A DNA stretch of 64,000 bases. Origin: Anaerolineae bacterium. GTDB lineage: Bacteria; Chloroflexota; Anaerolineae; Anaerolineales; Villigracilaceae. The notes below the pieces were generated by a model. The model made no database searches. It was given only the letters and a program-made list of their open reading frames with translations, and was not told the origin of the DNA. This document shows positions 10,229 to 20,351 of the stretch, in pieces (the first letter of the stretch is position 1; each line of letters opens with the position of its first letter). The position numbers and the translations under genes are program-made. The DNA lies in NCBI GenBank assembly GCA_030123675.1, contig JASJYH010000001.1, positions 1-64,000 of the forward strand, given 5' to 3'.

Positions 10229-12847
10229 ATGGGCTGGTTTTTTTCATGGTATCTAACCATCACTTTGCTTGGCTGGCTGACCTTCCCGTTGGCATCCCGC
10301 CTGTTCGCAGCGCTGCCTGACCGCGGGTACACGCTCTCCCGCTCATTTGGGTTTCTACTTTGGGGCTATGTCTTCTGGCTACTGACTTCACTGGGCCTTT
10401 CGCAAAATGATGTAGGTGGCTTGTTTCTGGGTTTGTTGGTATTGGCTGGTTTGAGTGTTTGGGCCACCCAATCTAAAAATTCCGGAGGAGATGCACTTAG
10501 TCGGCTGTCACGCAATTTTTCTGATTTAATATCCTGGGCAAAACAAAACCGTCGTTTGGTTATGAATGTTGAAATCCTTTTCTTTATTGCTTTTGCGTTT
10601 CTGGCATTTGTCCGTGCGAGCAATCCAGAATTGGGCAGCACCGAAAAACCGATGGAATTGATGTTTATTAATTCCATCCTGCGCTCACCCACATTTCCCC
10701 CGTGGGATGCCTGGCTTTCGGGCTACGCCATCTCATACTACCATTTTGGCTATGTAATGACCGCAATGCTCGCCAAACTGACGAGTACCCCCGGCAGTGC
10801 GGCCCATAATTTGATGACAGCATTGATCTTTTCGCTGGCGGCGATCGGATCATATGGAATTTTGTATAACTTGCTTTCACTGGGCCGAACGTCTGGAGAT
10901 GGGAACTCATCATCTATCATTCGTCGCTCATTTCTTGCTCCAATGTTTCTCTTGCTCATTAGCAATGCCGAAGGCTTTCTTGAAATCCTGTACAAGCGTA
11001 GATGGTTTTGGTCGGGAGACAGCTCTGCATTTTGGAAGTGGCTGGATATTAAGGATCTAAATCAACCACCTGCACAACTTCCAGGTGGCCTTTTGAACCG
11101 CCTCGGTTTTTGGATAACTTCGGATGGGGTAAGTGGGATTGGTAAATTTTTCAGCGAACAATTTGAACCCGACCGTTACCTGTGGTGGTGGCGTGCCTCA
11201 CGCGTTGTCTCAGACTTTGATTTGGGTGGCGGTTTCAAAGAGATCATTGATGAATTCCCGTTCTTCTCGTTCCTGCACGCGGACTTGCATCCACACGTGT
11301 TGGCGATTCCTTTTGGGTTGCTGACGATTGCGGCGGCTTTCAATCTGTATTTAGGTGGTTGGAGAGGTGAGATAAACGTTGGGCGCTTTCGTATGCGTAT
11401 CAACTTATTGGGGTTTGGCCTTCTCAGTCTGCTGTTAGGTGGGCTGGCCTTCCTCAACACCTGGGATATTTTGATCGCCGCTGCACTGGTCCTTGGGGTG
11501 TATGCGCTGAAACGGGTCGAGGAATTCGGTTGGAGCTGGGGAAGGCTAAAAGAAGTTTTTAGCTTTGGCTTGCCGCTAGGAATATCGTCTGTCTTGCTAT
11601 ACCTACCGTTTTATATTGGTTTTTCCTCACAATTAGGCGGTGTCATACCCAACCTTGTTTACCCCACGCGCGGAGCACACTTATGGGTGATGTTTGCCAC
11701 GTTGCTTCTACCCCTTTTTGCTTATCTTATTTACTTGAGACTCGCAGAGAAATGGCCTGGCAGATGGTGGCCAGCAATTAGATTTTCACTAGGGTTGGTG
11801 TTGCTTCTGTGGGGCATTTCATGGTTTATCGGATGGGCTATCAATTGGTTTGAACCAGATATGGGAGCCTTGTTCTTACAGGAGCAGGGTGTATTTGATA
11901 TAAGAAGTTTGTTCAGGCAGGCTAGCCTAAAACGACTCACGCATATTGGAGGCTTACTGACTTTGTTGGCGGTGTTGATCCCCGCGATAGCTCTTTTGGT
12001 TGCAGACCGCAAGTCGCAGACCAAAAAAGCTCAGGGTAAGGTCTCAAGTCCAAAATCTAATACCTTTGTTCTCCTGCTCATCACTATGGGTGCATTGCTG
12101 GTGATCGGGCCCGAGTTCCTTTATCTGCGCGACCAATTTGGCACCCGCATCAACACGATATTCAAATTCTATTATCAAGCCTGGATGGTATGGAGTTTAG
12201 CCGCTGCTTATGGGATGGCGGTTTTGATTCAGAAATTACGTAGCTGGTGGAAATACACCTTTTGGTTAGGGTTTGTCTTTTTGCTATTCGTTGGCTTGAC
12301 TTACCCTGTCCTACGCCTGAATATTTGGGCAGGAGGATTCAAAATTGAGAGAGCAACTACCCTTTTGGATACAATCTTTACCGATGAAAGTGAGATTGCC
12401 AAGCTAGCGGCCCGACAGGAGCTATCCAGCCTGTGGACATTGGATTATTTTGATTTGCTTCAACGCCAAAATCCTGACGAAGCTGCTGCTCTGCGTTGGT
12501 TGGGTAACGCGCCAGATGGCATAATTTCTGAAGCCATTGGTGGCAGTTACAGTGGGTTTGGACGAGTTTCCACTAATACCGGTATGCCAACTTTGTTAGG
12601 CTGGCCAGGGCACGAATCCCAGTGGCGTGGTGGCTATGAAGCACAGGGTTCACGGAAGAGTGATGTGGAAACGTTATACGCCACAACAGACTGGCAGCTG
12701 GCAGATGAAATTATTTCTCGCTATAACATTCGATATATCTTTGTGGGTAGACTGGAAAGAGACAAACCGCTGCGGGAAGAGAAATTTCAACAAAATATGA
12801 GGGTTGTATTTCAGCAAGGGAATGTTGTTATTTATGAAGTACGATAG
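10229..12847 (+). CDS. DUF2298 (Chlor_Arch_YYY) membrane protein
   Basis: Shares motifs with the preceding giant protein: SGYAISYYHFGYVMTAMLAKL, EFPFFSFLHADLHPHV, NTIFKFYYQAW. Confidence 0.85.
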   Translation: MGWFFSWYLTITLLGWLTFPLASRLFAALPDRGYTLSRSFGFLLWGYVFWLLTSLGLSQNDVGGLFLGLLVLAGLSVWATQSKNSGGDALSRLSRNFSDLISWAKQNRRLVMNVEILFFIAFAFLAFVRASNPELGSTEKPMELMFINSILRSPTFPPWDAWLSGYAISYYHFGYVMTAMLAKLTSTPGSAAHNLMTALIFSLAAIGSYGILYNLLSLGRTSGDGNSSSIIRRSFLAPMFLLLISNAEGFLEILYKRRWFWSGDSSAFWKWLDIKDLNQPPAQLPGGLLNRLGFWITSDGVSGIGKFFSEQFEPDRYLWWWRASRVVSDFDLGGGFKEIIDEFPFFSFLHADLHPHVLAIPFGLLTIAAAFNLYLGGWRGEINVGRFRMRINLLGFGLLSLLLGGLAFLNTWDILIAAALVLGVYALKRVEEFGWSWGRLKEVFSFGLPLGISSVLLYLPFYIGFSSQLGGVIPNLVYPTRGAHLWVMFATLLLPLFAYLIYLRLAEKWPGRWWPAIRFSLGLVLLLWGISWFIGWAINWFEPDMGALFLQEQGVFDIRSLFRQASLKRLTHIGGLLTLLAVLIPAIALLVADRKSQTKKAQGKVSSPKSNTFVLLLITMGALLVIGPEFLYLRDQFGTRINTIFKFYYQAWMVWSLAAAYGMAVLIQKLRSWWKYTFWLGFVFLLFVGLTYPVLRLNIWAGGFKIERATTLLDTIFTDESEIAKLAARQELSSLWTLDYFDLLQRQNPDEAAALRWLGNAPDGIISEAIGGSYSGFGRVSTNTGMPTLLGWPGHESQWRGGYEAQGSRKSDVETLYATTDWQLADEIISRYNIRYIFVGRLERDKPLREEKFQQNMRVVFQQGNVVIYEVR

Positions 12848-12964
12848 ATAAAGAGGTGCGTTAAAATACAACCAGTAGGATGACTAATTTCCCCCCCACA
12901 TTCGGGTCATTTTGGTTTTTAGTAGTGCAATTAGTCGTATAAATGCAAAATGAAATATTTGTAA

Positions 12965-12970
12965 TATAAT
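12965..12970 (+). promoter_or_regulatory. Candidate -10 box (TATAAT) upstream of korA
   Basis: TATAAT in the AT-rich 400-bp intergenic region; no good -35 seen. Confidence 0.3.
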
Positions 12971-13060
12971 CACGATGGAGGTACAATCGGATTAATTAAT
13001 ATTAAAATTCCTACTGCTTAAATTATTTCAGTTGCGGTATGCGAAATTATCCTCATAACT

Positions 13061-13110
13061 GCCGAAGGCTGCCTGGGTTTTAACTAGGATGTATCCTCCG
13101 GCTGTTTTTT
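13061..13110 (+). terminator. Terminator-like hairpin (GCCGaAGG / CCTcCGGC) followed by T6
   Basis: 8-bp stem with one mismatch, then gctgTTTTTT. Confidence 0.4.
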
Positions 13111-13247
13111 AGCGAGATTTTTTAAACTAGGCCCCATTTTTGCGGCTTGAACAAAGGCATCTCAGCAGATCTAACTTACAGAGCTTTGGCATTTGGATAC
13201 CTGTGATTTAGATAGCATTTGCAAAGAATTTTTTGGAGGTATAAGAA

Positions 13248-15263
13248 ATGGGTACAGAGTGGGATTTGACAAAAGGCGTAACCATTGCCATCGGCGGGGC
13301 AGCCGGCGACGGGCTGGATAAAACTGGCGATACGCTAGCACGCACGGCCACTCGTTTGGGGCTATATGCACACGCCTTTAATAGTTATCAGTCTATTATC
13401 CGAGGTGGACACATCTGGTTGAAAATTCGTATGAGCGAGAAAAAGATGCACAACATCGGGGACAATACCAATGTGATGATTGCCTTAAATGAAGACAGCC
13501 TCGAACGTCACGCGCGCGAAGTGCAGCCGGGCGGAGTTATCTTCTTCAACAGTAGTAAGGTCAATTGTGATCCGTTGTTGGTGAGTGAGGGTGTCCAATC
13601 CCTGGGGTTGCCTGTCAAAGAACTGACCAAGCCCTTCGGCCGTGTGTTGCCAGTAATGCAAAACACAATCATGCTGGGTGCATTGCTATATTGGCTCAAT
13701 TTGGACTTTAAAATGACAGAAAAAGTATTAGCCGATACATTTGGTTACAAGGGGCAAGATGTGATTGACCAAAATATAGCTATTGCGCGAGCTGGTTACG
13801 ATTATGCGAACGAGAACCTAGAAAAATCGGGAATCGCCTGGAAATTTAGTGGCGTTCGGCGTCCATTCGTAACTGGAAACGAGACAATTGGCATGGGCGC
13901 TGTCGCAGCCGGTTTAAAATTATATGCAGCCTACCCCATGTCTCCTGCAACCAGCCTGTTACACTGGATGGTTGAAAACAGCGAAAAGGTAGGGGTGGCA
14001 GTAAAGCAGGCGGAAGATGAACTGGCTGTGGTCAATATGGCCATTGGGGCCGGCTTGGCCGGGGTGCGAGCTATGTGTGGCACATCAGGCGGTGGCTTTG
14101 CCCTGATGACTGAGGCCATCGGAATGGCCAGCATCATGGAAGTGCCGGTGGTTATCGTCAACGTAATGCGTGGTGGACCCTCGACGGGGTTGCCGACCAG
14201 AACTGAACAAGGAGACCTTAATCAAGCCTTTGGCGCTTCGCAGGGAGATTTTCCACGCATCATTATGGCACCCACCTCTATTACCGATTGCTTTTATACG
14301 GCTGCTGAGGCGCACAACTTGGCCGAAGAATTTCAGGTGCCGGTCATCATTCTCTCTGACTTGCTGTTAGGTGAAAATCCTGAAACCATCGACTCGGACG
14401 CCCTGAACGCTGAAATCCTCATTAACCGGGGTAAATTGCTCTCCGAAGCACCTGAAGGCTACAAACGCTTTGCTTTGACAGCCGATAATATCTCCCCGCG
14501 AGTCTTGCCGGGCACGCCAGGTGCAGCGTATGTGTCTGGCTCTGACGAACACGACGAAGAGGGCGTGCTCATCAGTGATGAGTTTACGAATGAGGCCATT
14601 CGACGCAAGATGCAAGAAAAACGCATGGCCAAACTTGATGCCATCCTACAATCGCTGACGCCTCCCCAGCTGGAGGGTTCAGCTAAGGCCGAGGTAACAC
14701 TGGTGGGTTGGGGCTCTACCTGGGGCGTGATCAACGAAGCTGTTGCACAGTTAACCGAGGCCGGCCTTAGCGTTAATCATTTGCAAATTAAATATCTATT
14801 CCCCTTCCAGGCCGAGCAGGTTGAGAAAATTCTCTCTAACAGCAAGCGGATTATCGTAATCGAACTCAATAGCAGCGGCCAGTTTGCACGTCACTTAAGA
14901 GCTGAAACGGGCATCAAAGCCGATGACACCATCCTAAAATATAACGGTGAACCCTTTACGCCCGGATATATCACCCAATCCGTGCAGGATATCGTCGAAG
15001 GTCGCGCGCTCTCCCTGGATGTGAGCGAAGACGAAGCAGGTCAAATCGCCTATCACTACATTCGCGTCAAGCTGGGCAATGACGCCCGCCCGGTGGGCTA
15101 CGAGCAAGTATCTTTGCCTGACTATGACGAGCCATTGTGGCAGGTGTCCATTGTCGGTCGCAAGGAAGGCGAGCCGCGTGGCACACTACTAATTGGGGTA
15201 CAAACCGGCGCTACTTATACCTGGCAAGAGAATACTCCCGAAATTACCAAGGAGGTTAATTAA
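13248..15263 (+). CDS. korA: 2-oxoacid:acceptor oxidoreductase, alpha subunit (gamma-alpha fusion)
   Basis: N-terminal GGAAGDGLDKTGDTLARTATRLGLYAHAFNSYQSIIRGGHIW; alpha part AAYPMSPATSLLHWM; GGAGG SD; adjacent beta subunit. Confidence 0.9.
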   Translation: MGTEWDLTKGVTIAIGGAAGDGLDKTGDTLARTATRLGLYAHAFNSYQSIIRGGHIWLKIRMSEKKMHNIGDNTNVMIALNEDSLERHAREVQPGGVIFFNSSKVNCDPLLVSEGVQSLGLPVKELTKPFGRVLPVMQNTIMLGALLYWLNLDFKMTEKVLADTFGYKGQDVIDQNIAIARAGYDYANENLEKSGIAWKFSGVRRPFVTGNETIGMGAVAAGLKLYAAYPMSPATSLLHWMVENSEKVGVAVKQAEDELAVVNMAIGAGLAGVRAMCGTSGGGFALMTEAIGMASIMEVPVVIVNVMRGGPSTGLPTRTEQGDLNQAFGASQGDFPRIIMAPTSITDCFYTAAEAHNLAEEFQVPVIILSDLLLGENPETIDSDALNAEILINRGKLLSEAPEGYKRFALTADNISPRVLPGTPGAAYVSGSDEHDEEGVLISDEFTNEAIRRKMQEKRMAKLDAILQSLTPPQLEGSAKAEVTLVGWGSTWGVINEAVAQLTEAGLSVNHLQIKYLFPFQAEQVEKILSNSKRIIVIELNSSGQFARHLRAETGIKADDTILKYNGEPFTPGYITQSVQDIVEGRALSLDVSEDEAGQIAYHYIRVKLGNDARPVGYEQVSLPDYDEPLWQVSIVGRKEGEPRGTLLIGVQTGATYTWQENTPEITKEVN

Positions 15264-15265
15264 GC

Positions 15266-16156
15266 ATGGCAACTGTATTGGATAGAGAACAATTAACGGT
15301 TAAAGTTTATGATGGAGCGGTTGATCCAGACTGGTGTCCTGGCTGTGGCGATTTTGGAGTGCTCAATGCCCTTAAAAAAGCGTTGCTGGAACTCGAGCTG
15401 CTTCCCCATGAGATAATGGTTGTGTCTGGTATTGGCTGTTCGTCTAATTTGCCGGGCTACATTCACAGCTATGGGGTCCACAGCCTGCACGGTCGCTCCA
15501 TACCCGTAGCGACCGGTCTCAAGCTCGCTAACACTGATTTAAATGTTATCGTCACAGGTGGCGATGGCGATGGCTATGGGATCGGCATGGGTCACTTTAT
15601 CCATGCCATGCGACGCAACTTAGACCTGACTTACATCGTAATGAACAACCAGATCTACGGCTTGACCACCGGCCAAGCCTCGCCGACCACCATGAAAGAT
15701 GTGCGCACAAAAACAACACCGCGTGGAAATGTCGAACTTCCCATCAACCCGCTGGCACTTGCAATTGTGTCTGGCGCCACATATGTAGCGCGGGCCTTCT
15801 CGGGAAATACTAAGCAACTCAGTTCCCTGTTCGCGGACGCCATCGCCCATAAAGGATTTTCTTTACTCGATGTCTTCAGCCCCTGCGTCACGTACAACAA
15901 AATTAACACCTACGCTTGGTTCAAAGAGCGCGTTTACGATCTGGCCGAGGAAGATGGCTATGATCCAAGCGATCCCGATGCAGCATTAAAAAAATCTTTT
16001 GAGTGGGGTGATCGTATCCCTTTGGGTTTGATCTACCAGAGCGAGCAGCCTACCTACGAAGACAGCGATCCTATTCTGCAACGTGGCCCTTTGGTAAAAC
16101 AACCTCTGGGTATCAAGCAGTCTGTTCTTGACGAATTGCTGGCCGAGACAATGTAA
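15266..16156 (+). CDS. korB: 2-oxoacid:ferredoxin oxidoreductase, beta subunit
   Basis: DWCPGCGDFGVLNALKKAL and GGDGDGYGIGMGHFIHAMRRNLDLTYIVMNNQIYGLTTGQ TPP motifs. Confidence 0.93.
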   Translation: MATVLDREQLTVKVYDGAVDPDWCPGCGDFGVLNALKKALLELELLPHEIMVVSGIGCSSNLPGYIHSYGVHSLHGRSIPVATGLKLANTDLNVIVTGGDGDGYGIGMGHFIHAMRRNLDLTYIVMNNQIYGLTTGQASPTTMKDVRTKTTPRGNVELPINPLALAIVSGATYVARAFSGNTKQLSSLFADAIAHKGFSLLDVFSPCVTYNKINTYAWFKERVYDLAEEDGYDPSDPDAALKKSFEWGDRIPLGLIYQSEQPTYEDSDPILQRGPLVKQPLGIKQSVLDELLAETM

Positions 16157-16178
16157 CAACATAGAATTGTAGCTCGCA

Positions 16179-16222
16179 AACCCTAGTATTGGAAACTGTT
16201 TTTCCATTGCTAGGGTTATTTT
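16179..16222 (+). terminator. Rho-independent-like terminator after korB
   Basis: AACCCTAG...TTGGAAA-ctgt-TTTCCA...CTAGGGTT long stem then ATTTTGTT. Confidence 0.65.
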
Positions 16223-16261
16223 GTTAATAAGGGAAGTACTGCCCAAGGGGAACCAAGCTCC

Positions 16262-17827
16262 CTAATTTTGTGGGCAATTCAAGGAGGAATCGCGCTGCTC
16301 GGTGACGTCAATAATCTGGCGAGTCAAACGGTGGGAGGTAAAATAGGTTTTATCCGGCAATAACTCTAATTCAGCATCGAAAAACTCATTCAAGACAATC
16401 CGAAATGAATTGACCGGACTGATATCTGGAGTCAACACGTTTGGCTCTAAACCGGGGAGATAATAAGCATTGAAAATGGCTGAACGTTCCCATAGGCAGG
16501 TCTTATCGGGTGTATCCCAATCCAGAAACGCACCCGGGCCATGGTCACCCTGAATAATGATAATAGGGGCGCTTGCTGATTTTCGAAAAATTGCATCTAG
16601 CGTTTCTTCCAACATCCCATTAACGAAACCTAACTGCTCAGCATAACCTCTCCGGTACTCTTCCCAGTCCCCGCGATAATCATTGCCATCGTGAATAGAG
16701 TAGGAACGAGGCGGTTCGCGGGTGTTCCCATCCGCATCAAACACAAATGGCGGATGCGGCGACAAGATGTGAGCAAAGACCATCTTCGGTCCAGGCAAAC
16801 CAGGGATGAATGTAGCAAGCTGGTCAAAAGTGTATAAGATCCGTTGTCGGTGGCCTTCATAACTATGTGCGAGCGGTTTTTGATAAAGAGCCTCTGGCAG
16901 CCATTCCAAGGGCGAATCGGCCAAAAGCAAATTCTCAAAGTGATTAAGAGGAGATCCGCTGGAAAGGTATAAGTCCACCTGCGAATGTTCGGTAAAGGTA
17001 AAGCCAGTCTCGAAGGCGATGGTTTGATAACCACATTGTTTCAATACCCGCATGAGTTGGTTGTTCGTAGTCTGGTTAGTAAAATACTGTACGGCGTTAG
17101 CGCCTTCCGGCTCTGATTCAAGATAAGAAAAGTTCAACACAGAGGGTATAGAAAATATCGATTGAAGATAATTAGAATGCCCCTTACTCGCGATGTAAAA
17201 ACCTTTAGACTCGAGCATATCTATAAAACTGGAATTGTCGACGCCATATAACACTTTCAGGACATCGGCTCGGCCGTATGCATCCAGAATAATGTAATAA
17301 ATATCAGGAGAGTTGCTGCAATTAAGTTTGATTGCGCCTTCAAAGGAGGCTGGTGGTTGATATTGCGAATCGGGAGTTGCAAAGGTCTTGTATATGGCTG
17401 GAAGGGCGGAAATTATCCCAACAAGAAGAGTAATGCCTAAATAGATATTCAAAGCGTTGGTTGTTCGCTCCCCGCCGAATCGCTCCCAATTATTCTTAAT
17501 TCCCAGAATCAATAATAGTCCGCCCCAAACAATCAACATTGTCAATCGATTTTCAATTGCATCGAAGGTAAGCCAAACCTTCAGCAAACGAGCCAGATGA
17601 GCATAAAGAAAGACAAATAACAAAGTTAAGAAGGTCAGATAGCTCGCGTAGTGCCATTTTGTAAACAACCAATAAAAAATGATATTTATTAAGGCAGTGA
17701 CGACTAGCAATACAATCAAAGGACGTAGCCCCTGTGATGGCGCTATTTCCCCCAAGTTGTTGATGAGAGGATTTAAGATAACAAAAAAAACGAACAAAAA
17801 TGGGTAAAGGATAGGTCGTTTTAGCAT
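16262..17827 (-). CDS. Membrane-anchored sulfatase-like / phosphoglycerol-transferase-like protein
   Basis: N-terminal TM helices then PDIYYIILDAYGRADVLKVLYGVDNSSF and IIIIQGDHGPGAF. Confidence 0.8.
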   Translation of the reverse strand: MLKRPILYPFLFVFFVILNPLINNLGEIAPSQGLRPLIVLLVVTALINIIFYWLFTKWHYASYLTFLTLLFVFLYAHLARLLKVWLTFDAIENRLTMLIVWGGLLLILGIKNNWERFGGERTTNALNIYLGITLLVGIISALPAIYKTFATPDSQYQPPASFEGAIKLNCSNSPDIYYIILDAYGRADVLKVLYGVDNSSFIDMLESKGFYIASKGHSNYLQSIFSIPSVLNFSYLESEPEGANAVQYFTNQTTNNQLMRVLKQCGYQTIAFETGFTFTEHSQVDLYLSSGSPLNHFENLLLADSPLEWLPEALYQKPLAHSYEGHRQRILYTFDQLATFIPGLPGPKMVFAHILSPHPPFVFDADGNTREPPRSYSIHDGNDYRGDWEEYRRGYAEQLGFVNGMLEETLDAIFRKSASAPIIIIQGDHGPGAFLDWDTPDKTCLWERSAIFNAYYLPGLEPNVLTPDISPVNSFRIVLNEFFDAELELLPDKTYFTSHRLTRQIIDVTEQRDSSLNCPQN

Positions 17828-17858
17828 TTCTAATTTACGATTATAGTCCTTGTTCCCG

Positions 17859-17874
17859 TGCTAAAATTGCAGCA
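17859..17874 (+). promoter_or_regulatory. -10 box TGC-TAAAAT placed 6 nt before ATG (leaderless candidate)
   Basis: gTGCTAAAATTgcagcATG; extended -10; no SD possible. Confidence 0.5.
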
Positions 17875-19637
17875 TGCAAAACCGACCTATTAAACATGAA
17901 AGCCTGCTATATCTGTTGGCTTTCACCCTGGCTATAACTTTGCGGCTTACCAACTTAGGCACACTTTCCCTCGGTAACACCGAAGCCGAATGGGCTTTAC
18001 AAGCCCTCAGCGTTGCGCAGGGCAATCGGCCTTTGCTCGGCCCACAACCAGCCTATATTTTGCCAACTAGTCTTTTGTTCTTCCTTTTTGGGACATCGAA
18101 TTTTCTGGCACGCCTCATCCCTGTCCTGGCTGGGATTGGGTTGATCTTCGTCCCATACATGTTTCGGACACGCCTCAAACCGATCCCCAGCTTGCTTCTG
18201 ACCTTCTTCTTGGTGCTTGATCCAGGTTTGGTATCGTTATCTCGTCAGGCTGGAAGCTTGATGCCGGCATTAAGCTCCATTTTCCTGACGTGGGCTTTCT
18301 GGTATCAAAAGCGTCCACGAGCTTTAGGGATCTTTGCTGGATTGGCTTTGCTATCTGGATCTTCTGTTTGGGCTGGTCTGCTAAGTCTTGGGTTGGCCTT
18401 GGGGTTGAAGTGGATATTCGAGTTGCCTTTTGCTAACGATAAAGATCAGAAGAAAATCCCATCAGAGAAAGCGAAGCAGAATTTTGTAAGTGCCCTTGGC
18501 GACGATTTGAAAAAACCGTTAATTTACATAGGGGCGACCCTACTATTAGGTGGGACCTTATTCCTATTGGCTCCAAACGGATTAAGTGCCTGGTTAAACT
18601 CATTACCAGTCTATTTGGCCAGCTGGTTTCAACCTTCAGGTGTACCAGCATCCCGACTATTATTTGCACTATTAGTGTATCAACCATTTGCATTGGTGTT
18701 TGGTTTGTTAGCTATCGTGCGCGGATGGTGGCAAGAGCAGAGAGCCCGCTTGCTATTAAGCCTTTGGTTTATTACAGGTCTAATATTAGCCATGGTTTAC
18801 CCTGCCAGGCAAGTGAGCGATTTGGTTTGGGCCCTGGTGCCATTATGGGTTTTGGCCGCTTTTGAGCTTTCAAGCCATTCACAAATATTATTGAAAAAAA
18901 ATCATCAAGTTGCGTGGGTGGCAACTTTAGTTGTGATCTTGTTAACTTTTTCCTGGTTGGTTTATGCTGGCATAGCAATTAACCCGAACAGTGCGGCTAC
19001 AAATGCGATCAGCTTCGGAGGTGTAGCCCTACCGCCAACTCCTTATATTTCATTGATTAGCGTCTTACTATTGTTGGTTGTGAGTATATTGTTGATTGCA
19101 TTGGGTTGGTCAACTCAATTAGCGCGACTGGGATTGGTATGGGGCTTGACGATTGCAGTAGGTATTTATTCCCTGGGAATATCTTGGGGCGCAACGGGCC
19201 TACGGACTTCCAATGGCTGGGAACTTTGGTGGCCAGAAGGGCGGTTTTCTCAAGCCGATTTGGTACTGAGAACGGTAAATGACCAATCAGAATGGAGTAC
19301 AGGTCATGCACACTCACAAGAAGTCACCTTGCTTGAGCTTGAATCACCTTCGTTAGAATGGCTGCTGCGTGACCGAAAAGTTACGACGGTTTCTACGCTA
19401 GATATACAAGAAGCTCCTGCAATTGTCATCTCTACTCAAAATGTAGGCCTTAACCTTACTACTGCATATCGTGGACAAGATTTTGTCTGGCGGCAGGAGC
19501 CAGCTTGGGAATTATTAACCAGGAATGATTGGATCAAATGGTCTGTGTTTCGCGAGATGCGATATCATTCGGAAACCATCATCGTTTGGGTTAGAAACGA
19601 CCTTTTTCTAGATACAAGCGGGAGTTTCCCGCAATAA
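17874..19637 (+). CDS. Multi-TM glycosyltransferase-like membrane protein
   Basis: 587 aa, many TM segments; LRLTNLGTLSLGNTEAEWALQALSVAQG GT39-like N-terminus. Confidence 0.65.
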   Translation: MQNRPIKHESLLYLLAFTLAITLRLTNLGTLSLGNTEAEWALQALSVAQGNRPLLGPQPAYILPTSLLFFLFGTSNFLARLIPVLAGIGLIFVPYMFRTRLKPIPSLLLTFFLVLDPGLVSLSRQAGSLMPALSSIFLTWAFWYQKRPRALGIFAGLALLSGSSVWAGLLSLGLALGLKWIFELPFANDKDQKKIPSEKAKQNFVSALGDDLKKPLIYIGATLLLGGTLFLLAPNGLSAWLNSLPVYLASWFQPSGVPASRLLFALLVYQPFALVFGLLAIVRGWWQEQRARLLLSLWFITGLILAMVYPARQVSDLVWALVPLWVLAAFELSSHSQILLKKNHQVAWVATLVVILLTFSWLVYAGIAINPNSAATNAISFGGVALPPTPYISLISVLLLLVVSILLIALGWSTQLARLGLVWGLTIAVGIYSLGISWGATGLRTSNGWELWWPEGRFSQADLVLRTVNDQSEWSTGHAHSQEVTLLELESPSLEWLLRDRKVTTVSTLDIQEAPAIVISTQNVGLNLTTAYRGQDFVWRQEPAWELLTRNDWIKWSVFREMRYHSETIIVWVRNDLFLDTSGSFPQ

Positions 19638-20351
19638 ATGATTGTGATTAATAAAAAAGCTATGTCTTCTTCAACAAGTACGATCCCATCTATAATAGCT
19701 ATCGATGGCCCAGCGGCTTCAGGAAAATCTACAATCGCCAAACTTCTGGCAGATTCCTTGGATTATATGTTTTTCGACACTGGCGTAATGTACCGTGCAA
19801 TCACTTGGACAGCCCTCCAGCGCGAAGTAAGCATAGCTGATGAATCAGCCGTTACATCTCTGGCAAAATCTGTATTGGTTGATATCCAGCCAGCCTCCAA
19901 ATCCGACGGTCGCACATGTGATGTGTTTGTCGAAAACCAGGACATCACATGGAAAATACGTCGCCCTATTGTAGATGCCAATGTATCTGTGGTTTCAGCT
20001 TACCCAGGGGTACGTAGTGCACTTGCAGCTCAGCAGCGCCGTATAGGAATGCGTGGACGAGTTGTGATGGTTGGGAGGGATATTGGCACGGTCGTGCTGC
20101 CTGAAGCAAACTTGAAAATCTACCTCGATGCATCTGCTGAAGTTCGCGCGCGAAGGCGATTTAACGAGATTATCGCGCGCAACGAAAGTGCCGATTATGA
20201 TGAGATTTTGACGAAAATTATTGAGCGTGATCGGGTTGACTCTACCCGGAAAGTTGCGCCCCTTAAAGCAGCCGATGACGCAGTTATCGTAAATTCTGAT
20301 AACCTGAATTCTGATGAGGTCTTCCAACAGATAAAGGCGTTATGTATATGA
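19638..20351 (+). CDS. cmk: Cytidylate kinase
   Basis: IAIDGPAASGKSTIAKLLADSLDYMFFDTGVMYRAITWTAL and GRDIGTVVLPEANLKIYLDASAEVRARRR. Confidence 0.93.
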   Translation: MIVINKKAMSSSTSTIPSIIAIDGPAASGKSTIAKLLADSLDYMFFDTGVMYRAITWTALQREVSIADESAVTSLAKSVLVDIQPASKSDGRTCDVFVENQDITWKIRRPIVDANVSVVSAYPGVRSALAAQQRRIGMRGRVVMVGRDIGTVVLPEANLKIYLDASAEVRARRRFNEIIARNESADYDEILTKIIERDRVDSTRKVAPLKAADDAVIVNSDNLNSDEVFQQIKALCI

